Shown piece after piece: positions 1 through 5,930 of a DNA stretch of 11,021 bases. Under the pieces are notes generated by a model. The model did no database searches. It was given only the letters and a program-made list of their open reading frames with translations, and was not told where the DNA came from. Source of the DNA: DATESZ01 sp035283845 (GTDB lineage: Bacteria; Desulfobacterota; Syntrophia; Syntrophales; JACQWR01); contig DATESZ010000088.1 in NCBI GenBank assembly GCA_035283845.1, forward strand, positions 1 through 11,021. Reading direction: 5' to 3'. The position numbers were made by a program, and so were the translations under genes. Position 1 is the stretch's first letter, and each line of letters opens with the position of its first letter.

Positions 1-139
1 AATAGCGCAAGCACGGTTCTGAGAGGGGTCGGGGACAACTGATGTATGGTTGAGATGATGTGGCACCGCCGGGAAACCAGGCGGAAACGGAGAACACAAA
101 CATCAACCTACAGCGTTGGGAGAAACTGATCTACTCGAC
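1..139 (+). mobile_element. Group II intron, 3' end (domains V-VI), partial
   Basis: The window opens inside a group II intron, a self-splicing retroelement that moves with the help of its own reverse transcriptase/maturase. The GCACGGTTC at 11-19 matches the 3' strand of domain V, which ends in CGGTTC and pairs with a GAGCCG strand that would lie just left of the window. Domain VI follows. The element ends at 139 with CGAC, fitting the group II rule that introns end in AY, and A133 is unpaired seven nucleotides from that end, where the branch-point A belongs. The reverse-transcriptase gene and the 5' end are outside the window, so class, length and activity cannot be judged. The exon resumes at 140, about 50 bases before the next gene. 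Confidence 0.8.
28..139 (+). ncRNA. Group II intron domain VI, enlarged stem with bulged branch-point A
   Basis: Complementary segments nest in correct order. They are 28-33 with 134-139 (including one G-U pair), 36-39 with 115-118, 43-46 with 109-112, 48-51 with 105-108, 57-61 with 100-104, and 66-70 with 80-84, capped by a GGGAAACC-type loop. A133 stays unpaired next to the basal helix and is seventh from the 3' end, the expected position for the 2'-OH branch nucleophile. Domain VI is usually about 35-45 nt. Here the stem spans about 110 nt, so it carries a large distal extension. The pairing was traced by eye without energy calculation. Confidence 0.6.
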
Positions 140-157
140 TTCTATCGGGAATACAAT

Positions 158-185
158 GTAATATCGCTAAAAGGATCGCTATTAC
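158..185. promoter_or_regulatory. Inverted repeat upstream of the PBECR/DUF2283 pair (possible operator)
   Basis: GTAATA (158-163) and TATTAC (180-185) form a 6-bp inverted repeat, and the tetramer TCGC occurs beside each arm as a direct repeat. The only plausible ribosome binding site for the first gene (AAGGAT, 171-176, about 12 nt before the ATG) lies between the arms. A protein bound here could autoregulate the module, as antitoxins often do. This is inferred from position only. Confidence 0.25.
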
Positions 186-188
186 AGA

Positions 189-503
189 ATGAAACAGCTC
201 ATTGACATACTTGGTAGAAATATTCGTTTTACTGACGAGCGATTTGCTCATATTGAGGGTGATCATCCAGAAATGGAAGGACAGTTTGGAAAAATATCGG
301 AAACTTTATTACAGCCTGATATTATTGTTAAATCAAGGACGGATTCTGAAGTAGATCTTTTTTACCGATATTATTTGATCACACCGGTTGCTGAAAAATA
401 TATGTGCGTTGTGGTAAAAAACCGAATAGATGATATTTTCATTATTACGGCTTATTTTACGGACGCCATCAAAAGAGGAGAAGTCCTATGGGAGAAGAAG
501 TAA
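189..503 (+). CDS. Small PBECR-like (RelE/barnase-fold) putative nuclease, possible toxin
   Basis: This 104-residue soluble protein has no signal peptide or membrane segment. From memory it resembles small proteins annotated as phage barnase-EndoU-colicin E5/D-RelE-like nuclease (PBECR) domains. The visible pattern is an early FTDERFAHIEGDHPEM segment (His at 21 and 26), a central Asp-rich FYRYYLI strand, a KYMCVVVKNR strand, and a C-terminal ITAYFTDAIKRGE stretch. Proteins of this type are thought to be RNases, but catalytic residues cannot be assigned with certainty here. The gene overlaps the start of the DUF2283 gene by 16 nt, so the two are almost certainly translated together. The ribosome binding site (AAGGAT) is weak and distant. 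The local sequence is AT-richer than cydAB. The alternative name DUF4258-like would describe a neighbouring family. Toxin function is inferred from size and pairing. Confidence 0.65.
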   Translation: MKQLIDILGRNIRFTDERFAHIEGDHPEMEGQFGKISETLLQPDIIVKSRTDSEVDLFYRYYLITPVAEKYMCVVVKNRIDDIFIITAYFTDAIKRGEVLWEKK

Positions 504-703
504 AAGTTTGGTATGATAAAGAAGGAGATTACCTTGAGGTTCTTTTTGATCGAAAGGCCGGGTATTTTAAAGAGACGGAAAACGATGCTGTGATGGAAAA
601 AATAGACACTGAAGGGAATGTCATTGGATTCTCCATTATGAAAGTCAGCGCCTTGAAGGAAGAAAAACCTATTGCCATCGGATTAAAAAAACATGTTGCC
701 TAA
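488..703 (+). CDS. DUF2283 family small protein, possible antitoxin partner
   Basis: This 71-residue protein matches the DUF2283 pattern. It opens with VWYDKEGDYLEVLF, followed by an acidic strand and then DTEGNVIGFSIMKVSAL, the usual hairpin of short beta strands with D-x-G-x-(I/V)-G. The function of DUF2283 is not established. In many bacteria and archaea it sits directly beside a small nuclease-like gene, which suggests an antitoxin or toxin-neutralising role. The start at 488 lies inside the preceding gene and has a good ribosome binding site (AGAGGAG, about 475-480), supporting coupled translation. No DNA-binding motif is visible, so any autoregulation would need the complex or another factor. 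The family call is fairly secure; the antitoxin role is inferred. Confidence 0.7.
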   Translation: MGEEVKVWYDKEGDYLEVLFDRKAGYFKETENDAVMEKIDTEGNVIGFSIMKVSALKEEKPIAIGLKKHVA

Positions 704-774
704 ATCGAATAAAGATCACGTTATAAAAATATCTGTTCTTCCCATTGCCCATTTTCATCGTGTTCGGGGAGCCA

Positions 775-806
775 AAAACGCAGGTTGTAAAACCTCGCCT
801 GGTTTT
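775..806 (+). other. Stem-loop between DUF2283 gene and cydA
   Basis: AAAAC-G-CAGG (775-784) pairs with CCTG-GTTTT (798-806), leaving G780 bulged and a 13-nt loop. The right arm ends in a short T-rich run, so it might act as a weak terminator for the upstream module or as a 5' leader structure for cydA. The stem is not GC-rich and the T-tract is short. The rest of the 140-base gap shows no clear promoter. Confidence 0.25.
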
Positions 807-842
807 ATTAAATCAATGAAATAATCGTAAAGGAGGGTAGTT

Positions 843-2174
843 ATGGATGTTCTTATTTTGAGCAGATGGCAATTTGCCATCACCACCATGTTCCACTTTA
901 TTTTTGTGCCGCTGACGCTCGGGCTTTCGATCCTTGTGGCGTATATGGAATGGCGGTACGTGAAAACAGGCGACAAGACCTGGCTCAGGATGACGAATTT
1001 CTGGGGCAAGCTATTCCTCATCAATTTTGCCCTCGGCATTGTCACGGGAATAACCCTGGAATTCCAGTTTGGCATGAACTGGGCCGAGTATGCAAAGTAT
1101 GTGGGCGATATTTTCGGAGCGCCGCTTGCCATCGAGGCAACGCTCGCCTTTTTTCTGGAATCGGTATTCATCGGCCTGTGGATTTTCGGGGCCGGCAAGG
1201 TATCGGAGAAAACCCATGCCTTTGCCATCACGATGGTGGCCTTTGCCGCCAATCTCTCGGCGCTCTGGATTATCCTTGCCAACGGCTGGATGCAGCATCC
1301 CGTCGGTTTCGTCCTGAGAAACGGAAGAGCGGAGATGGTGGATTTTCTGGCCCTTCTGACGAACGGTTACGGCTGGGTTATCTTTGCCCACACACTCACA
1401 TCGGCCTACCTTCTGGCCGCATTCTTTGTGATGGGAATCTCGGCCTGGCACCTGCTCCGCAAAAACAACCTGGAGTTCTTCGGCCGTTCCTTTCGGACCG
1501 CCGCAACTTTTGGCCTCTTTGCCCTTATGCTTGTTTTCGTCAGCGGCGAACGCAGCTCCGTGACTGTCGCCTACAACCAACCGGAAAAACTGGCCGCCAT
1601 CGAGGCCCAGTGGGAAACCATCAAGGGAGCGCCCTATAATGTCCTTTCCTTTCCCATCACAGCGGAAGAGCGGAATATCGAGCTTATCATGGTGCCTAAA
1701 CTCCTCAGCGTGCTGGCTTTTCACGATCCCGAGGCCGAGATTAGGGGGTTGAAGTCTTTTAATCGTGAAGACCGGCCGCCGGTGGCGCTCCTGTACTATG
1801 GCTATCGCGTCATGATGGGACTGGGCGTGGCGATGGCCGTGCTGGCCATCTTGGGCTGGGTATATTCGAGAAAAGGCGTCATAGAAGAAAAAACTACTTA
1901 TCTGAGGCTCATGGTATTTGCCATTCCGCTGCCCTATATTGCGATCGAACTTGGCTGGATGGTAGCCGAAGTTGGGCGCCAACCCTGGATTGTATATCAT
2001 GTGATGAGGACATCGGAGGGTCTATCGAAGTCCGTTGATTTCATCCAGGTGGCGGCCTCACTCGCGGTTTTCACCGCGTTGTACGCTGTACTTGGCGCCG
2101 TCGATATCTATCTGCTTGTAAAATACGCAAAGAAAGGCCCGGATGTCGACGGTCCGGCCATCAGGAATGCTTAA
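843..2174 (+). CDS. cydA: Cytochrome bd quinol oxidase subunit I
   Basis: CydA is the haem-bearing, quinol-oxidising subunit of the inner-membrane cytochrome bd oxidase, which reduces O2 to water with high affinity. It has 443 residues and about nine hydrophobic helices. The expected ligands are visible: His18 in MFHFIFVPLTLG, Glu98 and Glu106 in the IEATLAFFLES helix, His183 in FAHT, and Met324 in YRVMM. The quinol-site residues Lys249 and Glu254 are present in PEKLAAIEAQW, and the hallmark GRQPW is at 378-382. The Q-loop is short, as in the short-loop (S) subfamily; E. coli CydA is about 80 residues longer. The start is fixed by AAAGGAGGG (828-836) ahead of the ATG. The stop codon overlaps the cydB ribosome binding site, so the two genes form an operon. 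In an anaerobe this enzyme would serve O2 scavenging or microaerobic respiration. Confidence 0.97.
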   Translation: MDVLILSRWQFAITTMFHFIFVPLTLGLSILVAYMEWRYVKTGDKTWLRMTNFWGKLFLINFALGIVTGITLEFQFGMNWAEYAKYVGDIFGAPLAIEATLAFFLESVFIGLWIFGAGKVSEKTHAFAITMVAFAANLSALWIILANGWMQHPVGFVLRNGRAEMVDFLALLTNGYGWVIFAHTLTSAYLLAAFFVMGISAWHLLRKNNLEFFGRSFRTAATFGLFALMLVFVSGERSSVTVAYNQPEKLAAIEAQWETIKGAPYNVLSFPITAEERNIELIMVPKLLSVLAFHDPEAEIRGLKSFNREDRPPVALLYYGYRVMMGLGVAMAVLAILGWVYSRKGVIEEKTTYLRLMVFAIPLPYIAIELGWMVAEVGRQPWIVYHVMRTSEGLSKSVDFIQVAASLAVFTALYAVLGAVDIYLLVKYAKKGPDVDGPAIRNA

Positions 2175-2187
2175 AGGAGGAATGATT

Positions 2188-3225
2188 ATGGACATCACCT
2201 TTTTTCAGATTACTTGGTTTGTTCTCTGGGCGGTTCTTTGGGCCGCTTACTTTATGCTCGATGGGTTTGTCCTCGGAGTGGGCATGCTCCATTACCGGCT
2301 CGGCAAAACCGATAGTGAGAAACGGGTACTGCTCAATACGGTAGGCCCGGTCTGGGACGGCAACGAGGTATGGCTCCTGACTGCGGGCGGCGCTACATTC
2401 GCCGCCTTCCCGACAACCTATGCTCTCATGTTCAGTTATCTATATACGGCGCTTTTTCTCCTGCTTTGCGCGCTCATTATCCGTGGCGTTTCCTTTGAAT
2501 TCCGCGGCAAGTTGGATTCGGAACAATGGCGAAAGAGCTGGGACCTGGCTGTCTTTTCCGGCAGCTTTCTGCCTGCGCTCCTGTTCGGCGTGGCCTTTGG
2601 CAATATCTTTGCGGGTCTGCCAATGGATGAGGCCGGGTATCAGGGGAGCTTTTTCTCACTCCTCAACCCCTATGGCCTCCTGACGGGCTTCCTTTTTGTC
2701 ATGCTCTTCGCGGTCCACGGCGCACTGTATGCGTCAGTAAAAACAACAGACGAACTGAAAACGCGGGCGCAAAAAACGGCGGTGACCCTATGGCCCGTCC
2801 TGCTTATCATAGCGGTTGCTTTCCTCGCTGGCACGGCCTTTGCGACAAAACTCTACGATAACTTCCTTACTACGCCGGCTCTGCTTATCGCACCGGCCTT
2901 TGCTGTGGCCGCACTGATCGGCATCAGAGTCTTCATCGCCCATGATCGTCTATATCGGGCCTTTGCGTCCTCCTGCATCACCATTGTCATGGTTGTTTTC
3001 ACCGGAGTGATAGGCCTTTTCCCGAACCTTATCCCTTCGAACCTTGATCCGAAATACAGCCTGACCATTTTCAACTCGTCATCAAGTTTACTCACGCTCA
3101 AAATCATGACAGGCGTAGCGCTGACATTTGTGCCCATTGTCATCGCTTATAAGATCTGGATCTATCGCATCTTCCGGGCGCCAATATCGGTCGAAGACGT
3201 ACTGAAAAGCAAAGAAGCGTATTGA
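2188..3225 (+). CDS. cydB: Cytochrome bd quinol oxidase subunit II
   Basis: CydB is the structural partner of CydA in the membrane and carries no conserved haem ligand of its own. The 345-residue product shows the family signatures MLDGFVLGVGML (Asp25), GPVWDGNEVWL (Asp57) and TAGGATFAAFP, then PALLFGVAFGNIFAG and the late FPNLIPS/TSSSLLTL-like segment, with eight to nine hydrophobic helices. The start at 2188 is chosen because AAAGGAGG (2173-2180) stands 7 nt before it. An in-frame ATG at 2182 is too close, and further upstream in-frame starts lie within cydA. The gene begins 13 bases after the cydA stop, so the two are co-transcribed. It ends in TGA, which shows that UGA is a normal stop in this genome. 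No CydX-like short membrane ORF was found in the 49 bases after it. Confidence 0.96.
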   Translation: MDITFFQITWFVLWAVLWAAYFMLDGFVLGVGMLHYRLGKTDSEKRVLLNTVGPVWDGNEVWLLTAGGATFAAFPTTYALMFSYLYTALFLLLCALIIRGVSFEFRGKLDSEQWRKSWDLAVFSGSFLPALLFGVAFGNIFAGLPMDEAGYQGSFFSLLNPYGLLTGFLFVMLFAVHGALYASVKTTDELKTRAQKTAVTLWPVLLIIAVAFLAGTAFATKLYDNFLTTPALLIAPAFAVAALIGIRVFIAHDRLYRAFASSCITIVMVVFTGVIGLFPNLIPSNLDPKYSLTIFNSSSSLLTLKIMTGVALTFVPIVIAYKIWIYRIFRAPISVEDVLKSKEAY

Positions 3226-3235
3226 TTTTCCTCAT

Positions 3236-3254
3236 AACCTGTCCCCAGATTAAG
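3236..3254. repeat. REP-like motif fragment (AACCTGTCCCCAG...)
   Basis: The intergenic sequence AACCTGTCCCCAGATTAAG resembles the GGGGACAGGTT half-site found in abundant dispersed palindromic repeats in many proteobacteria, some linked to RAYT-type (REP-associated Y1) transposases. Only one arm is present and no inverted mate occurs within the gap, so it would be a fragment. Recognition is from memory. Confidence 0.3.
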
Positions 3255-3274
3255 TTTTTAATGGCGGGAGCATA

Positions 3275-4069
3275 ATGAAATTCATCATGATCTTATCTGT
3301 TTTGGCGCTTTCGAGCTGCAACCTGCAATATAATCTCCTGTATTATCCCAGCCCCTTTGTGCCGTCTGAGGGCGAACTCGTCGCCCGTAACATACAATTC
3401 TGGCCCTCCGGACCAAGCGATTATCGAGGTTTTATCAGTGCCGCTCAAATAAGGGACGTAAAAGGCACGGTAATAGTTTTTCATGGGAATGCCGGCACAG
3501 CGGCGGACAGGGTGTATTATGCAACAGCGCTGGGATCTATCGGGTATCGCGTCATACTTGCCGAATATCCGTGATATGGCGCCCGCAAGGGGGAGCTGGG
3601 AGAGGCGGCATTTGTGAATGATGCACGAGCGATGGTTCGCCTTGCCGTCGAAAGGTATGGGGAACCAATTTTCCTTTTAGGAGAATCTTTGGGATGTGGA
3701 GTGGCGGCGGGTGTGGTGGACAAGGACAGATCTTTAAAAATCGCCGGCATCATCCTCGTTACACCTTGGGATACACTTTTAGCTGTTGCTAAATTACATT
3801 TTCCCTTGTTTCCAGTCAGGCTTTTCATGAAAGACAAATATGACAACATTGGAAATCTTAAATGGTTCCGAGGGAATATCGCGATAATAGGAGCGGAGCG
3901 AGACGAGATAATTCCGGTAAGACACGCCAATGCATTATATACATCACTGTCGGGCAACAAAAAGATGTGGATGCTTAAAGGGGCCGGGCATAATGATTGG
4001 TCAACGTCGGTAGATGCACCGAAGTGGCAGGAATTTCTGGATTTCGTCAGGGGAGCTGACAACAAATGA
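3275..4069 (+). pseudogene. Lipoprotein alpha/beta hydrolase (serine hydrolase), interrupted by in-frame TGA
   Basis: The two halves lie in the same frame and together encode a 264-residue alpha/beta hydrolase of the S33/ABHD17 (BEM46-like) type. The N-terminus is a short hydrophobic signal ending in a lipobox (LSSC, Cys15), so the mature protein would be a lipoprotein. The oxyanion-region motif FHGNAGT lies in the first half. The second half holds the nucleophile elbow GESLG (Ser138), the acid Asp210 in GAERDEIIP, and the base His239 in GAGHNDW, so the triad is complete. Codon 100 (3572-3574) is TGA where relatives read Gly in a YPGYGxxxG stretch; GGA to TGA is a single-base change. The downstream part could restart at GTG 3614 but would lack the strands before the nucleophile. 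The first start has GGGAG at 3266-3270. The substrate is unknown. The gene is either a very recent pseudogene, a sequencing error, or, least likely, a UGA-recoded gene. Confidence 0.8.
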
Positions 4070-4111
4070 GCATGTTATTTGTGCCTCCATAGCATTTACT
4101 CCTTTTAACAT
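4001..4111 (-). CDS. Possible 36-residue small ORF with strong ribosome binding site
   Basis: On the minus strand an ATG at 4111 follows AAGGAGGGAGAA, a near-perfect Shine-Dalgarno sequence, and opens a 36-codon frame beginning MLKGVNAMEAQITC and ending in TGA at 4003-4001. It lies 65 bases downstream of the flavoprotein gene on the same strand and its 3' half is antisense to the end of the hydrolase gene. No domain or membrane segment is recognised. The ribosome binding site is the only support, and the frame may be fortuitous. Confidence 0.18.
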   Translation of the reverse strand: MLKGVNAMEAQITCSFVVSSPDEIQKFLPLRCIYRR

Positions 4112-4176
4112 TTCTCCCTCCTTGTGGCCATTCGGCCATGCTAATTAATTGGTTACGGATGGCACTTGGGGTAAAA

Positions 4177-5385
4177 TTACTGAGCGCTGATCAGGTGTGC
4201 CACCCTCTTTCCCGCAGCCAGTGCGGAATCAGTGCAAGGGTATCTCAGAAAATCACCACATATGTAAACATCCTTAATGTGGGTCTTCAGATTGGGAAAG
4301 ACCTGTCCCGGCCTTGGGGCTCCGCTCGAGGGATTCCAATCAAATTCCTGCAAGATCTCGTAGCTCTCATAAAATGGTGAGAGGTCATAGGGTCTTTTGT
4401 AAAGGTGCACATAAGAAACTTTAGGGTCTTCTCTGCCTGTATATAGGAAGAAGACATTGTGCGAATTCTTGGCCTTAGGGAACATAACCCCGAGAAACTT
4501 TCTATACCCTGGCTTGAGTCTTCCTTTCACTACTACCGTAGGGTAGCCACCATAGCTGAAATCCTCATTCAAACCGGGCATCAGTTGGTTGCTGACAGGG
4601 ATAGGAACGGCGAGAACTAAGATGTCTGCTTCAAGCTCATCGGGTTCACCATTTTTAGTAAGCTCTATCGTGAATTCTCCCTCCCTCTGGATGATTCGAT
4701 TGACGGACGAGCCAAGCATAACCCTATCTCCTAACCTCTGATGCAATCCCCTAGCTACAATATCCATAGTGCTTTTTGGGGCTTTATTTATTTGGAAGCC
4801 TGTGCCTATAAGGCGAAGCCCATAAGGTGCAGATATGGAATAAGGATCAGATACACCACACATAGTTGTAAAGGGCTGGACAATCTTCTCCACGAACCTC
4901 TCTGAAAAGCCCCTCTGCCTGAAGAAATCTGCAGCCGAAATCTTGTGGAGGCGCTCCAATTCTGGCGTGTAACTTTCCTGGTCAAATCGTTGCTTTTTAA
5001 TAAATTTTTCCACTCCCAGAAGCCTTATTAGCTCGGAAATAGAAAAGATTCCTGAAAAAGCTACGGAAAACTTGGTGAGCTTGGTGAGCTTGTCACCGTA
5101 CTGCAACCCTAACTGATTTAACCCAATAACGGGAACATCAAGTTCTTCCTTTTCTATACCGAATTCTTTGAGATAGCCCACATAATGTTCATCATAAATG
5201 GGGGTTATCCAGACTGCCCCCAGATTTATCCGGTGCCCTTCAAAGATTTCACTTCTTGTTCTGCCCCCCACCCAGTTCGTTTTTTCCAGGACAGTTACCT
5301 CGATCCCCTGCTTCATTAATTCATAGCCGCAACTAAGGCCCGCTAGTCCCCCTCCTACTATACCAACCTTTTTCTTAAGCGCCAT
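4177..5385 (-). CDS. FAD-dependent oxidoreductase, amine oxidase / phytoene desaturase-like
   Basis: This 402-residue flavoprotein has an N-terminal Rossmann dinucleotide fold, VGIVGGGLAGLSCGYEL (GxGxxG at 11-16), with Glu34 at the end of strand 2 to hold the adenosine ribose. The flavin-motif VGGRTRS follows at 39-45. The C-terminus has VYICGDFL (Gly377-Asp378) and DSALAAGKRVA, the second FAD-binding motif typical of the amine oxidase, protoporphyrinogen oxidase and carotenoid desaturase superfamily. There is no signal peptide, so it is probably cytoplasmic or peripherally membrane-bound. It is shorter than CrtI-type desaturases (about 490-510 residues), and the substrate cannot be read from the sequence. 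The start is fixed by AAGGAAGGA about 6 nt upstream. The gene is convergent with the hydrolase gene and stands alone. An IS200 relic lies immediately upstream and may have disturbed its promoter. Confidence 0.85.
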   Translation of the reverse strand: MALKKKVGIVGGGLAGLSCGYELMKQGIEVTVLEKTNWVGGRTRSEIFEGHRINLGAVWITPIYDEHYVGYLKEFGIEKEELDVPVIGLNQLGLQYGDKLTKLTKFSVAFSGIFSISELIRLLGVEKFIKKQRFDQESYTPELERLHKISAADFFRQRGFSERFVEKIVQPFTTMCGVSDPYSISAPYGLRLIGTGFQINKAPKSTMDIVARGLHQRLGDRVMLGSSVNRIIQREGEFTIELTKNGEPDELEADILVLAVPIPVSNQLMPGLNEDFSYGGYPTVVVKGRLKPGYRKFLGVMFPKAKNSHNVFFLYTGREDPKVSYVHLYKRPYDLSPFYESYEILQEFDWNPSSGAPRPGQVFPNLKTHIKDVYICGDFLRYPCTDSALAAGKRVAHLISAQ

Positions 5386-5452
5386 TTCTTATCCTTCCTT
5401 GTCTTTATTGGCCTTGCGCAATATTCAGCTACAATTTTATTAATCGGCATAA

Positions 5453-5473
5453 ACCACTACCTCAGGTAGTGGT
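5453..5473. repeat. IS200-type left-end hairpin
   Basis: ACCACTACCT and AGGTAGTGGT are perfectly inverted around one base (C5463), giving a 7-10 bp stem. Imperfect or perfect subterminal hairpins like this are what TnpA of the IS200/IS605 family recognises as single-stranded DNA at the element end. The cleavage site should be a short distance to its left. Confidence 0.6.
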
Positions 5474-5503
5474 ACAATAAGCAGGTTAAACCGGTTAAGT
5501 TGT

Positions 5504-5509
5504 TATAAT
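5504..5509 (+). promoter_or_regulatory. Putative -10 element of tnpA
   Basis: TATAAT is an exact -10 consensus, placed just before the leader hairpin. No good -35 box is visible at 16-18 bp upstream. Initiation about seven bases downstream would fall inside the left arm of the leader hairpin, so transcripts from this promoter would form only part of the stem. Confidence 0.35.
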
Positions 5510-5549
5510 GTACCTCCCTCCTGAAAGGTACCATGTGGAGGGAGGTACA
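5509..5549 (+). promoter_or_regulatory. Leader hairpin sequestering the tnpA Shine-Dalgarno site
   Basis: A 13-bp perfect inverted repeat (5509-5521 with 5537-5549) encloses a 15-nt loop. The right arm contains GGAGGGAGG, the ribosome binding site of tnpA, whose ATG starts at 5551. In a transcript entering from outside, the stem would form fully and hide the site. IS200 is known to limit its transposase by such a 5' mRNA structure, and this relic retains the design. Confidence 0.6.
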
Positions 5550-5550
5550 G

Positions 5551-5726
5551 ATGAAAAGTCGGTCTAAGAAGTTAGCACACACGATATACGAACGTAAATA
5601 CCACATAGTGATGTGTCCGAAGTATCGACATCAGTCAAGGGTGAAGTAGCGGAATATGCGAAGCAACAGTTGTATAGGATTGTATTTTGTGATGAAAATG
5701 TTGAATTTAACTTGTTCTTTTTCTGA
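5551..5726 (+). pseudogene. tnpA: IS200-type Y1 transposase TnpA, frameshifted and truncated
   Basis: The first frame reads MKSRSKKLAHTIYERKY then HIVMCPKYRH, the standard beginning of IS200 TnpA, and stops at TAG 5647-5649. The homologous continuation resumes in another frame at about 5637 with KGEVAEYAKQQLYRIVF, so an indel lies between about 5629 and 5637. It ends at TGA 5724-5726 after about 58 recognisable residues. Full-length TnpA is about 130-150 residues. The missing part includes the HxH metal site and the catalytic Tyr, so the gene is dead. Confidence 0.8.
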
Positions 5727-5930
5727 GAAAAGCTCTTAGTTCCCTGAACTTTTGCCATGCCTCCTCCTTACTGATACAAGTTATATTCTTTGTTACTGAT
5801 ATTATGATTCACATAGTATGGAAAAACAGCAGGTTAATCGGGCTTTTTATGCTTACGCGCCATAAGCTAATCTCCCGCAACGATTGAGGACAATATGACA
5901 ATTACCGGCTGCCTCGCATATGCAGCGGGT

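Larger units (their letters stand above)
5453..5726 (+). mobile_element. IS200/IS605-family insertion sequence relic
   Basis: The left part of an IS200-type element survives: a left-end hairpin (5453-5473), a leader hairpin over the transposase start (5509-5549), and about the first third of tnpA with a frameshift. The HUH motif, the catalytic tyrosine and a recognisable right-end hairpin are missing, so the element cannot move by itself. Its right boundary is uncertain because the sequence after about 5712 no longer matches a transposase. The whole stretch 5386-5930 holds no intact gene. From 5727 to 5930 I see only AT-rich sequence without repeats or a recognisable terminator. Confidence 0.75.

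Noticed and set aside
704..842. Sigma-70 promoter for cydAB around TTGTAA (785-790)
   Set aside because: The nearest -10-like hexamer is at poor spacing (about 15 bp) and matches weakly, so it was not listed.
1011..2000. Long open frame on the minus strand across cydA (329 codons)
   Set aside because: It is fully antisense to a well-supported cydA, has low-complexity composition without family motifs, and is explained by the codon bias of the real gene.
3226..3274. Possible cydX downstream of cydB
   Set aside because: The gap is only 49 bases, has no short hydrophobic frame, and is followed at once by the hydrolase lipoprotein start.
3572..3574. UGA read as glycine (alternative genetic code, as in some candidate phyla)
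   Set aside because: TGA serves as the terminal stop of cydB, the hydrolase and rloB, and the protein families point to an ordinary proteobacterium.
4125..4138. TGGCC-ATTC-GGCCA hairpin between the convergent hydrolase and flavoprotein genes as a terminator
   Set aside because: The stem is only 5 bp and neither strand has a following T-tract, so termination cannot be claimed.
5834..5863. Nine-codon minus-strand frame MARKHKKPD with a GGGAGA site, recalling the start of flagellar MotB
   Set aside because: The resemblance is only a few basic residues, the frame stops at once, and nothing MotB-like follows in any frame.
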